Source of the DNA: Acidovorax sp. DW039
GTDB taxonomy: Bacteria; Pseudomonadota; Gammaproteobacteria; Burkholderiales; Burkholderiaceae_C
Length of the DNA stretch: 64,000 nucleotides
Reading direction: 5' to 3'
Assembly (NCBI RefSeq): GCF_037101375.1
Contig: NZ_AP029019.1
Location: forward strand, 1,488,001 to 1,552,000
Shown piece after piece: positions 17,898-27,573 of this stretch; position 1 is the stretch's first letter; the number at the start of each line of letters is the position of its first letter. The translations under genes and the position numbers were made by a program. The notes under the pieces are model-generated. The model had not been told where the DNA came from. It searched no databases and saw only the letters and a list, made by a program, of their open reading frames with translations.

Positions 17898-18404
17898 TCA
17901 GCCGTTGACCCACCCACTCCTATCTACTTGTAGCCTGTCAAATTTGCCGCGAAGCTCAATACAGAGAGCCGCGCATTCAATTCGCAGTTTGCGGACTTCT
18001 TCCATCTGCCGCACTGAAGACAGCGATATTTCGTTGGCGCGACTTCGAAACGCCTTCACCTTGTCAGTCGTCTCAACTGAGTCGGCAATGTGCTCATCAA
18101 CCCGTTCAATAAATAGCTTGAACCTACTGTTCGACAGGTTGTCAGTACCCATCGCCATTGCGCGTGAAGTTGCAGCCACCTTCGTGTTGGCCCCGAGAAA
18201 GTAGAGCTTTGCCGACTCGGCCTCCACCTCCGCAACAGCTAGGGTCAAGCGCTCGAGTTCAAGTGCAAACTCATCTGCAACCGTTTTTTCAGCCAGAGAC
18301 TTGGCTAGGTTATGTGCTTCGGTTGCTGTGCTCCACGCCCAGTAGGCGGCAGCAGCGCTGACTGCACTTGAGAATGCAGACAAATAGTCTGTGAAGTTGG
18401 ACAT
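17898..18404 (-). CDS. Hypothetical protein with one N-terminal membrane segment
   Basis: 168 residues starting MSNFTDYLSAFSSAVSAAAA, with a purine-rich GGGGGA just before the ATG. Residues 8-25 could be a short membrane-spanning or amphipathic segment. The rest is charged and helical, probably coiled coil (ELERLTLAVAEVEAESAKL). I recognise no family. Lower GC than the flanks places it in the island. Confidence 0.55.
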   Translation of the reverse strand: MSNFTDYLSAFSSAVSAAAAYWAWSTATEAHNLAKSLAEKTVADEFALELERLTLAVAEVEAESAKLYFLGANTKVAATSRAMAMGTDNLSNSRFKLFIERVDEHIADSVETTDKVKAFRSRANEISLSSVRQMEEVRKLRIECAALCIELRGKFDRLQVDRSGWVNG

Positions 18405-18542
18405 GTTCCCCCTTTGCTTGTTGGGGCCGAAGGTTATCCGGTCCTTACGCTCTTGGGCAACTGTTGATGAGTCGCTCCAGAGCCCTTGTCGACTCATGCG
18501 AAGTCGCAGCGGCGTCCTCGAATGATTCGTCAGCGCCCGCAA

Positions 18543-18752
18543 CTATTGCAGCGGGTCGTTTTCTCTGGCTGGCCAGCTATCAGGCAAGGGCGTTTGCGGG
18601 TGCTTGGTAGCTGCGGCGCGACACACGATGCGCGAGTGTTCGCCACGGATGCGTAGAACCTCGGTGTTTTGCTGCTCGATTGCACTTTTTAGAGTTTTTA
18701 TCTTGGGGGCTGCTTCTGCAATACGCTTGCCTAAACCATCTTTCAGTTCCAC
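18543..18752 (-). CDS. Possible 69-residue protein after the kinase
   Basis: A GTG frame that overlaps the last 10 bp of the CHASE2 kinase gene, reading [20 protein letters not shown] and then a short coiled-coil-like stretch. The overlap is the sort seen between genes of one operon, but there is no family match and no strong ribosome binding site. It may be an unrelated island fragment joined here, since this is close to the right island boundary. Confidence 0.3.
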   Translation of the reverse strand: MELKDGLGKRIAEAAPKIKTLKSAIEQQNTEVLRIRGEHSRIVCRAAATKHPQTPLPDSWPARENDPLQ

Positions 18753-21094
18753 GCCTGATCGCAGCCTATCCTTTCACCCATCCTCGTTGCGCAGGGCAGG
18801 TACATTCGAAACTCTGCGCCGCAGCCTGTGTCGCTTTCCACTTCCAGTTTTCCGCCGTGGCGTTGCACGACCGTGTGCACCAGTGCCAAACCCAGACCGA
18901 TCCCGTTGACTTGGGGGTGACTTTGCTCGTGCAGGCGTGCGAAGGGGGCAAAAAGCTGCTTTTGCTGCTCTTTCGCAATGCCGGGGCCTTGATCGCGTAC
19001 GTGAATGATCCAGTGTGGTGGCGATGCGGTAACGCGGCATTGCACGGTTCCGCCCTCGGGACTGAACTTGACGGCGTTGTGCAGCAGGTTGGCGATGGCT
19101 CTGCCGAGCAAGGGGCGATCGCCCGTGCAGGGGGCTTCATCGGGCAGGTTAAGCAAGGTAATATGAACCTGCCGCTCACGGGCCAGGGCCCAGGCGTCGT
19201 CGGCGGTCTCGTGCAGCAGGGCGACGAGGTCCAGCTCGGTTTGTTGGTATTCCTGGGTTTGTGCGCTGGCAAGGCGTACAAAGTTTTCAGCCATTTCCAG
19301 CGAGCTGCGGGCGTACCGCTCGATGCGCTGCATCAGCAGCGGGGTGGGCAGTTGCTCGGGCGATGCCCGCTGCATTTCCAGCAGGGTCAGGATCGATGCA
19401 TTGGGGGCACGGATATCGTGAGAAATGAAGTGCAGCGCCTGGTCTCTTTGCTTCAGGGCTCGGCGGATGTCGCTCATGTCTACCAGCGTGATGAGCCAGC
19501 CGACGTTCGCGAATTCGGTAAATGGCTTGCTCAGCAAAAGCAGGCTTCTGCCTTTGGCGTCCAAACCCTCGCATTGCGCTGGCAACTGGCCGCTGCGCAG
19601 CTTCTCTGTGGTCAGCAGCGGTTGCCCGTCATGCACGCCGCACAGGTCATGCAGCATGTGGGTGATGGATTTACCCAGACCGGCCTGGCTGTGTGCCTGC
19701 GGCGGCAGATGGAGGTGGCGCTGCGCTGCTTCGTTGAGGAGCAGGATGTGCCCTTGGGCATCGCACACAAAGTTGGGCGAGGGGAGCTGTTGCAGGCTGG
19801 TGCTCACGAACTGGTGCAGATCCCGGAGTTGGCGGGATGCACTCTCTACAGCGTTGATGTGCCGGTCCAGAAAGTCACCCGAGGTGGGTGCAGGGCGGTG
19901 GGCCAAGGCGTGTTCTTGCTGCAGTCGCTCCATCTCGATCCGCAAATACTGGGCTGCAGCGCTGAGCCTGCGCCAGCTCCACAGTGGGTATGCCAGCACC
20001 AGACCAAGCAGGGCGGCGGCGGGGGCAAACTGCACTCCGGCCCAGCCGGGAAACAGTATGGCGAGGGCCAAAGTCAACGAGGCCAGGCCCGCACTGGTGA
20101 GCAATGCCCCCAGCGGGCCCAAAAACCAGAGCGCACCTAGCGCCAACCCGACGGGCAGCAGGTTGAACACGAGGTTCCACCCGGGCGATGCGGGCTGCAG
20201 GCGCACTTGCGCCAGTTGTCCGTCGAGCACATGGCCTACCACCTCCACCCCTGGCATCAGTCGTGCCCCCGTGCTCACCGGTGTGGCGAACAGATCGCCC
20301 AGCCCCGAAGCGACAGCGCCCACCAGCACGTACTTCCCTTCAAATGCCTGCGGGGGCGTCTGGCCTTGCAGTACGTCGATGTAGGAATAGGTGGGAAAGT
20401 GCCCTGGTCCACCGCCAAAGGCGATCAGCTCACGATCACGCATGGTCCAGGTGGGGGCGGTCTCCGTTTCAGGGGAGGTGGCTGGGCAAGGTATCCCCGT
20501 GGCTTGCCCCGCGCACAGCATGGCCAGGCTGAAGTGGCTCCACTGCGCTGATTCGGGGCCTTCCCGCAGATAGAGGCTGCGCACCACTCCGTCGCCGTCA
20601 GGTGCAATATGCACATGCCCTAGTGCCGCGGCAGCCTGTGCAAAGCGCTCCAGCGGCGGCTGTGATGCGCTCATGCCCATGCCTGCATAGCTGCGCTGCA
20701 GCACGGGCAGCACCACGTTGCGGGCGTTGTGGATGGCTTGGGCCAGCAGGGCGTCGTCCAGCGGGTTGTCGGTGTCGGCTTCGCTGAAGAGGATGTCCAG
20801 GCCGATGGCCTTGGGTTGCTGGGCGCTGATGGTTTGCAGCAGTTGTGCGTGCAGTGCCCTGCGCCAGGGCCAGCGGCCAATGGCTGTGATGCTGCGGTCA
20901 TCTACCGCCACGATGACGATGTCTGGATGAGGTGCGCGTGCCAGCGAGCGCAGGCCGATGTCCTGAATGAGGTGATTGGGCCCCGAGAGTTGGGTGGGCG
21001 CGCTCAGCCACGCCACCATGCCCAGCAGTGTGGTTGCCAGCAGAGCCCACTCCAGAAGGCGCTGCTGGGCGCGGGTGCGGGCGGCTCTGGGCAT
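18743..21094 (-). CDS. CHASE2-domain sensor histidine kinase
   Basis: 783 residues. Order: an N-terminal membrane segment (about 14-32), an extracytoplasmic CHASE2 domain (about 35-310) containing [20 protein letters not shown], a cluster of hydrophobic segments (about 310-375), a PAS-like region, then the HisKA H-box [16 protein letters not shown] with the phospho-histidine near residue 559. The HATPase follows: N-box [12 protein letters not shown]1 [12 protein letters not shown]2 [12 protein letters not shown]. All catalytic blocks are intact. The H-box reads HDIRAP rather than HELRTP. It lies 14 bp downstream of the LysM/FecR gene in an operon with an OmpR-type regulator, its probable partner. 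Confidence 0.9.
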   Translation of the reverse strand: MPRAARTRAQQRLLEWALLATTLLGMVAWLSAPTQLSGPNHLIQDIGLRSLARAPHPDIVIVAVDDRSITAIGRWPWRRALHAQLLQTISAQQPKAIGLDILFSEADTDNPLDDALLAQAIHNARNVVLPVLQRSYAGMGMSASQPPLERFAQAAAALGHVHIAPDGDGVVRSLYLREGPESAQWSHFSLAMLCAGQATGIPCPATSPETETAPTWTMRDRELIAFGGGPGHFPTYSYIDVLQGQTPPQAFEGKYVLVGAVASGLGDLFATPVSTGARLMPGVEVVGHVLDGQLAQVRLQPASPGWNLVFNLLPVGLALGALWFLGPLGALLTSAGLASLTLALAILFPGWAGVQFAPAAALLGLVLAYPLWSWRRLSAAAQYLRIEMERLQQEHALAHRPAPTSGDFLDRHINAVESASRQLRDLHQFVSTSLQQLPSPNFVCDAQGHILLLNEAAQRHLHLPPQAHSQAGLGKSITHMLHDLCGVHDGQPLLTTEKLRSGQLPAQCEGLDAKGRSLLLLSKPFTEFANVGWLITLVDMSDIRRALKQRDQALHFISHDIRAPNASILTLLEMQRASPEQLPTPLLMQRIERYARSSLEMAENFVRLASAQTQEYQQTELDLVALLHETADDAWALARERQVHITLLNLPDEAPCTGDRPLLGRAIANLLHNAVKFSPEGGTVQCRVTASPPHWIIHVRDQGPGIAKEQQKQLFAPFARLHEQSHPQVNGIGLGLALVHTVVQRHGGKLEVESDTGCGAEFRMYLPCATRMGERIGCDQAWN

Positions 21095-21108
21095 ATGGGG
21101 CCGAGTGC

Positions 21109-22833
21109 TCAGGGACGGCGAACTGCTTCGCCGCTGGAGTCCGACACAGGCAGGCCGAAGCTGGTGCTGAAGCCGGTGCCCACGCGCAGCGTGCGGGCGG
21201 GCGAGAAGTCGCCTTGCAAGCCCGATGCGTCCAGCACCTGGATGCGCACATAGTAGGTGCCTGCGTCCAGGTCAGATGCCGTCCAGTGCGATTCGCTCAG
21301 TTCGGTATCGCGCACGGGGCTCGCAAAGGTAAGGTCTCTGGCCAGTTGCAGTCGGAAGCGCTGGCCGGGCTGGGCGGGCCAGCGCAGGCTCACGGTGGCT
21401 TCCCCATCGCTGGTCTGCAGCGCTTGTGCGCTGAGAGTGGGCGGCTGGGCCACGACCGTGAATGGCAGCGGGGCGGCAAAGGGGCCGGTGTCTACTGCAC
21501 CATCGGCCAGCTCTTGCACACTGGCTGCGCGCCAGAAGTAGTGGCCCAGCGGCAAACCTTCCACCGGCAACTTGCAGGTGCTCAGTCGGCTTTCGTCCTT
21601 GAGGAGTTGCGAGAAGTCCGCCTGGGTCGATACCTGCACGTGGTACCAGCGCATGCCAGGCACCTCGGTGCAGATCAGGTGGGCTCCGGTGTGGGGCACC
21701 ACTCCCTTCGCTGCGGGATGTTGATAGAGCGGGGGCACGGGCTTGGTCTTAACAGCAATGGGCTGGGTGGCGGGCAACCCGGCAATACCTGCCGAGTCCA
21801 CCGCGCGCACGGAGACGAAGTACTGCCCATCTTCCAGGCCGGGCCATCGGATCCGGCCGGTGGCGAAGGTGCCAGTGCGCAGCACCTGGGTCAGGCCTGC
21901 GTCCCGGGCGATCAAAGCCTGGTAGGCATGGGCTTCGGGCTGCTCGGGCAGGTCCAGCGCAAGCAGGCCGGGTTCGTGCAAGGCCTTGGGCACAGCGCGC
22001 AGGTCGGGTGGCGGCAGGAGTGGACGCACTGCGCCGACCGTGCCATCCGCCTGCACCGCAATACCTTGGCCTGGCTCCAGCGTTGCTGCAGGGGCAGCTG
22101 GGGTACGGGCGGCTGATTCGCGGCCCTGCACGGCCACAGAGCCTTCCAGCACGGATGCCACGGTCTGCCCTCCGTCATGGAGGGCAACGTCATAGCGGGT
22201 GCCCCGTACGCTGGTGACGGCGCGAGGGGTGCGCACTTCAAAACGCCGGGTGCCATCCGACGTGGGCGTTACGGAGGACTCCACGCGACCCCGGTTGACT
22301 TCCAGCACCGACTGCGATGGACCGTTACGGCCCCGCCGACGCAACTGCCGTAGCTCCACCTCGGACTGTGCATTGACGCGCACGACGGACCCGTCAGCCA
22401 GACGCACTGTCACGAAAGAATCGGGGCCTACTTCCAGCCGCGTTCCCTCTTTGAGGGTTGAGCCTGCAGTCACCCGTTCGGCGATGGGTTGGCCCGCTCC
22501 CTGTGCAGGCGCGGTGGCCTCGACGCTGCCTTGGGCGAACTCCACACGCGCCGTTTCCTGGGGCTGCAGGTGCACAGGAACCCACACGGTGGAGCCCGGT
22601 TGCAGATGGCGCGGGTTTTTCACCTTGTTGCGCGCTTGCAGCTGTTGCCAAAGCTGTGGCGCTCCGAAGTAGCTTTGCGCAATGCCTTCCAGCGTGTCTC
22701 CCGGCTTCACGGTGTGCGCGACTTCATCGCGCTGCTGCGCTGCGCAGACCGTCCACGCGCCCGTGCCCAGGAGCACCACGCCCGTGAGGTAAAGCGCTGA
22801 AGGCAGGCGAAGCAGGCGAGGGGCACGTATCAA
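21109..22833 (-). CDS. LysM-FecR domain periplasmic protein
   Basis: About 574 residues. A signal-like N-terminus (RLLRLPSALYLTGVVLLGTG) is followed by a LysM domain (HTVKPGDTLEGIAQSYFG, about 40-85), which binds peptidoglycan-like glycans. A FecR domain comes next (about 120-225, with TPRAVTSVRGTRYDVALHDG), then two or more fibronectin-III-like repeats (LDLPEQPEAHAYQALIARD; GEATVSLRWPAQPGQRFRL). The TTG at 22833 has AAGGAG six bases before it; a GTG at 22875 is also in frame. It lies between regulator and CHASE2 kinase, so an accessory envelope sensor is a reasonable inference. Confidence 0.82.
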   Translation of the reverse strand: MIRAPRLLRLPSALYLTGVVLLGTGAWTVCAAQQRDEVAHTVKPGDTLEGIAQSYFGAPQLWQQLQARNKVKNPRHLQPGSTVWVPVHLQPQETARVEFAQGSVEATAPAQGAGQPIAERVTAGSTLKEGTRLEVGPDSFVTVRLADGSVVRVNAQSEVELRQLRRRGRNGPSQSVLEVNRGRVESSVTPTSDGTRRFEVRTPRAVTSVRGTRYDVALHDGGQTVASVLEGSVAVQGRESAARTPAAPAATLEPGQGIAVQADGTVGAVRPLLPPPDLRAVPKALHEPGLLALDLPEQPEAHAYQALIARDAGLTQVLRTGTFATGRIRWPGLEDGQYFVSVRAVDSAGIAGLPATQPIAVKTKPVPPLYQHPAAKGVVPHTGAHLICTEVPGMRWYHVQVSTQADFSQLLKDESRLSTCKLPVEGLPLGHYFWRAASVQELADGAVDTGPFAAPLPFTVVAQPPTLSAQALQTSDGEATVSLRWPAQPGQRFRLQLARDLTFASPVRDTELSESHWTASDLDAGTYYVRIQVLDASGLQGDFSPARTLRVGTGFSTSFGLPVSDSSGEAVRRP

Positions 22834-22941
22834 GAGAGGCTCCTTGTTGGGGGCGGTGGGGCGATTCACAACCACGCGTGGCGGCTGACGTGCGCGGGCA
22901 TCACGGCGTTATCGGCAGTGCTGGGCATGCAGGACCATGGG

Positions 22942-23640
22942 TTATCTGCGCTGCTCGGTGTCTACCGCTTCAAAGCGGTAACCCACCCCGTACACGGCGA
23001 TGATGATGAACCCGTTGACCGGCCGCAGGTCCAGCTGGTTGCGCAGGCGTGAAATGTGGGTGTCCAGTGAGCGCGACATCACATCGGGCACATGGCCCCA
23101 GAGGATTTCCTTGAGGTGATCACGTGTGAGCAGGCGGCCCATGTTCTGGAACAGGAACAGCGCCAGTTCGTACTCGCGGTTTTTCAGCTCTATGGGTTGT
23201 CCGTGGAACTCGATGGAGCGCGAATCAGGCAGGAACCGGTACGGCCCAAACTCCAGCACCTCGTCACCCTGCGGGGGATAAGCGCGGCGCAGCAAGGCGG
23301 CCACGCGTGCGCGCAGCTCGCCAATACGTACAGGCTTGACCATGAAATCGTCAGCACCGCTGCCGAGTCCCTCCACAATGTCGCGCTCCTCCTGGCGGTG
23401 TGTCACGAACAGGATCGGCAGTTCCTGGCCGATATGTTCTCTCACCCAGCGCACTACCTCCGGGCCCGTGGTGTCGGGCAAGTGCCAGTCGACGATCAGC
23501 AGATCAAAGGCTTCCTTTCCCAATGCCTTCAGCAATGAGTTTCCGGTCAGGTAGGTATGGCATTCATGGCCCATGGCTTGCAGGGCCTGCTTGAAGAGAT
23601 CGAGCTGCAGCGCATCGTCGTCCAGTGCGGCTATGCGCAT
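22942..23640 (-). CDS. OmpR/PhoB-family response regulator
   Basis: 232 residues. Receiver domain (1-120): acidic residues DDD at 7-9, the phosphorylation Asp in LLIVDWHLPD (about 51), FVTHRQ and VKPV (the conserved Thr and Lys). C-terminal winged-helix domain (about 128-228): ELKNREYELALFLF, then RSLDTHISRLRNQL, then IAVYGVGYRFE. First gene of the operon with the LysM/FecR protein and the CHASE2 kinase, and the likely target of that kinase. A purine-rich AGGGGG abuts the ATG. Confidence 0.92.
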   Translation of the reverse strand: MRIAALDDDALQLDLFKQALQAMGHECHTYLTGNSLLKALGKEAFDLLIVDWHLPDTTGPEVVRWVREHIGQELPILFVTHRQEERDIVEGLGSGADDFMVKPVRIGELRARVAALLRRAYPPQGDEVLEFGPYRFLPDSRSIEFHGQPIELKNREYELALFLFQNMGRLLTRDHLKEILWGHVPDVMSRSLDTHISRLRNQLDLRPVNGFIIIAVYGVGYRFEAVDTEQRR

Positions 23641-23793
23641 CCATTCCCCCTACAGAGATAAGTCAGCGTCGATTATTTCCGACAGTCTGGCTGCCTGACG
23701 GGGGGAGCAGGGCAAATGGACGCCTTGGTTGACGCTTGTTGACTTTTAAGAACCTGTTCCAAGGACCATGTCAGCACGGTGTGTATGGCAGAT

Positions 23794-24876
23794 TCATGGC
23801 CCCTTGGTGGGTGTCTGCCCTGTGGGGGCTTCTCGCAAGAGCCTGAAACCTACCAGGGTGTAGCGCGTCTGGGGCGTGTTCCAGTTGCGGTAGCTGCAGC
23901 GGGCGTAGAAGGCCCAGGTATGCCAGGAGCCTCCGCGGCGCACCCTGACCGATCCGGTTTCCGGCCCTTGCGGGTCTGTCTGCGGTGAGCGGGCGTAGTA
24001 GGTGTCGTCGTGCCAGTCGGCCACCCATTCCCACACATTGCCCAGCATGTCATGCAGGCCCCAGGCGTTGGGTTCCTGGCTACCCACGGGGGCGGTAAAG
24101 GCATTCCCGTCGTTGCCGGGCAAGGCGTGCTGGCGCCAGCGTGGCCAATAGGGGGCTGCAGCTTGGTCAAACACATTGGCATAGCGTGTCAGCGCTGTGG
24201 GGTCGTTGCCGTGGGGATAGCGGGTGCGTGACTGAGCGCGGCAGGCGTATTCCCATTCAGCCTCGGTGGGCAGGCGATAGCGCACGCCCTCGCGCTGTGT
24301 CAGCCACTGCGCCATGGCTTGGGCATCGTTCCATGTCACGTTGACCACGGGGTGGTCGTCTGCCTGGGCAAATCCGGGGTTGTCCCAGCGGTAGCGTGGA
24401 GATCGGCCCTCAAAGGCATCGCCGCGGGTGGTGGTGGTGGTGGGGTCGTAGTCTGGGTTGTAGCCATAGCCGCCTGTGCCGTCGGCCACAGATTCAGGAA
24501 CGTGACCGGATGCTTGCAGAAAGAGGCGGAACTGGCCCACGGTCACCTCGTGCTTGCCCAGCCAGAAGGGGCGGCTGATGTGCACCTGATGCACCGGAGC
24601 CTCGTCGGCCAACGCCTTGAAGCGCGAGGCCTCCAGCAAGGGGTAGGCCGCCGCCAGCTCTTCAACAGTCTCGTCACTGCCCATCCAGAAGCTGCCAGCA
24701 GGCAGCTGCACAAATTCCATGCCGAGGGAGTTGGTCCACACCTGCTGGCTCGGGTTCTGTGCGGAAGGGGTTGTGCCTGTAAGACCAGCACAGCCTGCGA
24801 GGGCCAGCAGGCTTACACCACACAGCCAGCGTGCGGTGCTTGCAAGCGTTGGATAGGCGGGTGGCGTGCGGAGCAT
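23794..24876 (-). CDS. FGE-sulfatase-fold lipoprotein
   Basis: 360 residues. It starts MLRTPPAYPTLASTARWL and has a lipobox, LLALAGC, so it is probably a lipoprotein. The formylglycine-generating-enzyme fold is clear: AGSFWMGSDE, KHEVTVGQFRLFL, HPVVNVTWNDAQAMAQWL, YRLPTEAEWEYACRAQ, WGLHDMLGNVWEWVADW, RRGGSWHTWAFYARCSYRN, VGFRLLRE. The first of the two Cys residues of true FGE (the GGSYMC position) is Thr here, so sulfatase activation is unlikely. Related proteins bind glycans or act in envelope assembly. The ATG at 24876 follows GGAGG. Confidence 0.8.
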   Translation of the reverse strand: MLRTPPAYPTLASTARWLCGVSLLALAGCAGLTGTTPSAQNPSQQVWTNSLGMEFVQLPAGSFWMGSDETVEELAAAYPLLEASRFKALADEAPVHQVHISRPFWLGKHEVTVGQFRLFLQASGHVPESVADGTGGYGYNPDYDPTTTTTRGDAFEGRSPRYRWDNPGFAQADDHPVVNVTWNDAQAMAQWLTQREGVRYRLPTEAEWEYACRAQSRTRYPHGNDPTALTRYANVFDQAAAPYWPRWRQHALPGNDGNAFTAPVGSQEPNAWGLHDMLGNVWEWVADWHDDTYYARSPQTDPQGPETGSVRVRRGGSWHTWAFYARCSYRNWNTPQTRYTLVGFRLLREAPTGQTPTKGP

Positions 24877-25218
24877 GGGCCTCCAGAGGGCAAAGATGAA
24901 GAAACGGGCGGATGTTGGGCGCGGGTTGCAGGCTGGTAGCTTGCGTGCTGCACCAGGCAGCAAAGGTACACCATCTGTGTGTCGCGATGAAAGCAGTGAA
25001 TGCACTGCGGGCGGCATGTTTTGCAGAGAATTCCTCGTTGCCTGTTGCGGATTTGCCGCCGCTTGCGGGAATCGTCGGCTCCTTTTCATGGGCGTGTTGG
25101 AGGTACGAGGGACTGCCGGTGGGTGAGTCCCTCTCCGGGGCTCACTCGCTGAACGTATGCATCCGCCTTGCCCAGGCGAATGCCCCATGTCCATGGTGTT
25201 TGGACACTGAAACCCCCA

Positions 25219-25259
25219 TAAAAAAGCTGCCTGCGCTCATGGATAAAGCGCAGGCAGCT
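25219..25259 (-). terminator. trpS terminator built from repeat R2
   Basis: On the minus strand, 45 bp past the trpS stop, a 13-bp perfect stem (AGCTGCCTGCGCT, 9-nt loop, AGCGCAGGCAGCT) runs directly into TTTTTT. This is a textbook intrinsic terminator lying inside and just beyond the 49-bp repeat. Confidence 0.85.
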
Positions 25260-25273
25260 ATGCTTTTAGTAGC
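25225..25273 (-). repeat. 49-bp double-palindrome element, copy R2 (terminator-like)
   Basis: Read on the minus strand it begins GCTACTAAAAGCATAGC, continues with GCCTGCGCTT and ends AGCGCAGGCAGCT. Exactly 49 bp. Unlike the others, its 3' end has drifted so that the core and the end form one perfect 13-bp stem (AGCTGCCTGCGCT with AGCGCAGGCAGCT). Confidence 0.82.
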
Positions 25274-25303
25274 GTATGAGGGGCATTCAGGCCCCTTGGG
25301 TGC

Positions 25304-26602
25304 TCAGGCCGCGTTGGCTTCCGCCAAAGCCTGCAGTGCTGCCCGTACATCCGTCAGATCAACGCCCTCCACAGGCGTCAATCGTGCCGCCAGGGCGTCG
25401 AGTGCGTCGGGCTGGCTCTGCAGTTGTGCAATGGCCTGACCTGCTTCCTTGGGGGCGTCAAAGCCGGTGCTCTGCAGCAGCAGGCGGCCGTCTGCACCCA
25501 GCAGTTTGAAGTAGAACTTGCCGTCGGCTTCGCGGTATTGCTTGAACACGGGCTGTGCCACCTTGGCCGCCTTTGCGGTCTTGGCAACCGCGGCCTGGGC
25601 CAGACTGCGCAGGCCTACTGCGGAGCGCAGTTCCTTGATGAACGGCGTGGCCAGGGCACGGGCACGTTCTGCGCCTGCCAGCAGAGTCTCTTCAATGCGG
25701 GCAGGGTTCTGGATCAGGTTCTGGTAGTGGTCCCGCATCGGGGCGATGACCTGGTCCACGCGCTCCAGCAGCAACTGCTTGGCGTCACCCCAGGCAATGC
25801 CGTCAGCATAGGCCTTGCGCAGCGTTTCTGTCTCCTCTGGCGTGGCAAATGCCTGGTAGATCTGGAACAGTGCGGAGCCTTCCGTGTCCTTGGGCTCGCC
25901 GGGCGCACGCGAGTCGGTGAGCAGACTGCCGATGAGCTTTTTGAGCTGATCGCGCGATGAGAACAGTGGAATGGTGTTGTTGTAGCTCTTGCTCATCTTG
26001 CGGCCATCCAGCCCGGGCAGGGTGGCCACGTTGTCATCAATCACGGCTTCAGGCAGCACAAAGTGCTCGCCATACAGGTGGTTGAAGCTGCTGGCCATGT
26101 CGCGGGCCATCTCGATGTGCTGCACCTGATCGCGCCCCACGGGCACCTTGTGGGCCTTGAACATCAGAATGTCGGCTCCCATGAGCACGGGGTACATGAA
26201 CAGCCCGGCGGTCACACCATCGTCGGCCTCGCGGCCCGCTTCGGTGTTCTTGTCCTGCGATGCCTTGTAGGCATGGGCGCGGTTGAGCAAGCCCTTGCCT
26301 GTCACACAGCTCAGCATCCAGTTCAGCTCCGGGATTTCGGGGATGTCGGACTGGCGGTAGAACGTGACATGTTCAGGGTTCAGTCCGGCAGCCAGCCAGC
26401 TTGCGGCAATCTCCAGGGTTGATCGCTGGATGCGAACCGGGTCTTCACACTTGATGAGTGCGTGGTAGTCGGCCAGAAAGTAAAAACTTTGCACGCCGGG
26501 GCGCAGGCTGGCCGCCACGGAGGGACGGATGGAGCCCACAAAGTTGCCCAGATGGGGAGTGCCTGTGGTGGTGATGCCGGTAAGGAAACGGGTAGTGCTC
26601 AT
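25304..26602 (-). CDS. trpS: Tryptophan--tRNA ligase
   Basis: 432 residues, a class I synthetase charging tRNA-Trp. The HIGH-type motif is TPHLGNFVGSIRP near the N-terminus and KMSKS is intact in GRKMSKSYNNTIPLF. It carries a C-terminal extension of about 90 residues after the synthetase core (KAAKVAQPVFKQYREADGKF), which I associate with the longer betaproteobacterial form. It lies 72 bp downstream of the membrane protease gene on the same strand. Confidence 0.96.
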   Translation of the reverse strand: MSTTRFLTGITTTGTPHLGNFVGSIRPSVAASLRPGVQSFYFLADYHALIKCEDPVRIQRSTLEIAASWLAAGLNPEHVTFYRQSDIPEIPELNWMLSCVTGKGLLNRAHAYKASQDKNTEAGREADDGVTAGLFMYPVLMGADILMFKAHKVPVGRDQVQHIEMARDMASSFNHLYGEHFVLPEAVIDDNVATLPGLDGRKMSKSYNNTIPLFSSRDQLKKLIGSLLTDSRAPGEPKDTEGSALFQIYQAFATPEETETLRKAYADGIAWGDAKQLLLERVDQVIAPMRDHYQNLIQNPARIEETLLAGAERARALATPFIKELRSAVGLRSLAQAAVAKTAKAAKVAQPVFKQYREADGKFYFKLLGADGRLLLQSTGFDAPKEAGQAIAQLQSQPDALDALAARLTPVEGVDLTDVRAALQALAEANAA

Positions 26603-26674
26603 ACAAGGACAAAAGCGAGGTGTGTAAGGTGGGGCTCTGGTGCTGCGGCAGCGCTGCTCGCAGCCACCGTGGCG

Positions 26675-27346
26675 TTACCCCAGCAGGGAGTTCAATGGCG
26701 AGACCACCAGTGTGCGGATCAGTGTCAGCCCCAGGCTCATCAGGGGCGTCATCCAGAACTGGGACACGATCTGGAAATACACCAGGGCCATCACGATGAA
26801 AAAGCCGTAGGGCTCTACCCGCGAAAGCGCCTGCGACGCCTTCCAGGGCAGCAGGCCCACCAGAATGCGGCCCCCATCCAGCGGAGGCAGCGGAAACAGG
26901 TTGAACGCCCACATGGACAGATTGACCAGCACGCCCGCGCGGGCCATGCCAATGAAGAACTCTTCCTGCACGCCAATCCCGGCCAGTATGGCCCACAGCG
27001 CGGCCCATGCAATGGCCTGGACGAAGTTCGATGCAGGCCCGGCCAGCGCGACCCAAATCATGTCCCGCTTGGGGTTGCGCAGCGATCCCACATTGACGGG
27101 CACGGGCCGGGCATAGCCAAACACAAAGGCGCCAGATGTCGCAAAAATCAGCAGCAGCGGCATGGCGATGGTGCCGATGGGATCGATGTGCTTGACGGGG
27201 TTGAGGGTGATGCGCCCCAGCACATAGGCGGTGTTGTCGCCAAAGTGCCGTGCTGCGTAGCCATGTGCCGCCTCGTGCACCGTGATGGCAAACAGCACGG
27301 GCAGGGCATAGACCAGGATGGTTTGGATGAGGTTTGAGGTGTCCAC
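26675..27346 (-). CDS. Site-2 protease family membrane metalloprotease
   Basis: 223 residues, an integral membrane M50-type zinc protease. The zinc motif HEAAHGYAARHFG (HExxH) lies in the first membrane region, and the second metal-binding block is NLFPLPPLDGGRI (NxxPxxxLDGG type). There are about five or six hydrophobic segments and no PDZ domain, so it is the short type rather than RseP. Genes of this type usually sit just before trpS in beta- and gammaproteobacteria, as here. The substrate is not known. Confidence 0.88.
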   Translation of the reverse strand: MDTSNLIQTILVYALPVLFAITVHEAAHGYAARHFGDNTAYVLGRITLNPVKHIDPIGTIAMPLLLIFATSGAFVFGYARPVPVNVGSLRNPKRDMIWVALAGPASNFVQAIAWAALWAILAGIGVQEEFFIGMARAGVLVNLSMWAFNLFPLPPLDGGRILVGLLPWKASQALSRVEPYGFFIVMALVYFQIVSQFWMTPLMSLGLTLIRTLVVSPLNSLLG

Positions 27347-27573
27347 TGCTGGATTGTCTCAGACTGTCGAGCGCTGTCTCGGATGCACTACGCAGGCCTG
27401 TAAACGGCCAGCGCAATCGCCCAATCGCCGCTACGATGCCGTTGAGCGTTTGAGCCTGATCAAGTCTTTTTTGAGATGCCAGTTTCCACCCCTTTGGGGC
27501 GGGATGCCTGCGCAACTTTGAAAACACTGTGAACAGGCCCTTGCAGCCCAACACAAAAACGGAGACACAAGGT

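Larger units (their letters stand above)
24877..25303. other. Intergenic region holding repeat copy R2
   Basis: A 427-bp gap between trpS (which ends at 25304) and the FGE-fold lipoprotein gene, both on the minus strand. Apart from the R2 element and its terminator I see no gene. The left part must hold the promoter of the lipoprotein gene. Confidence 0.6.

Noticed and set aside
18000..18760. Second copy of the tRNA-Ser 3' end as a right attachment site
   Set aside because: I looked for the T-arm and acceptor sequence near the right edge of the island and found none, and there is no integrase gene, so tRNA-mediated integration remains unproven.
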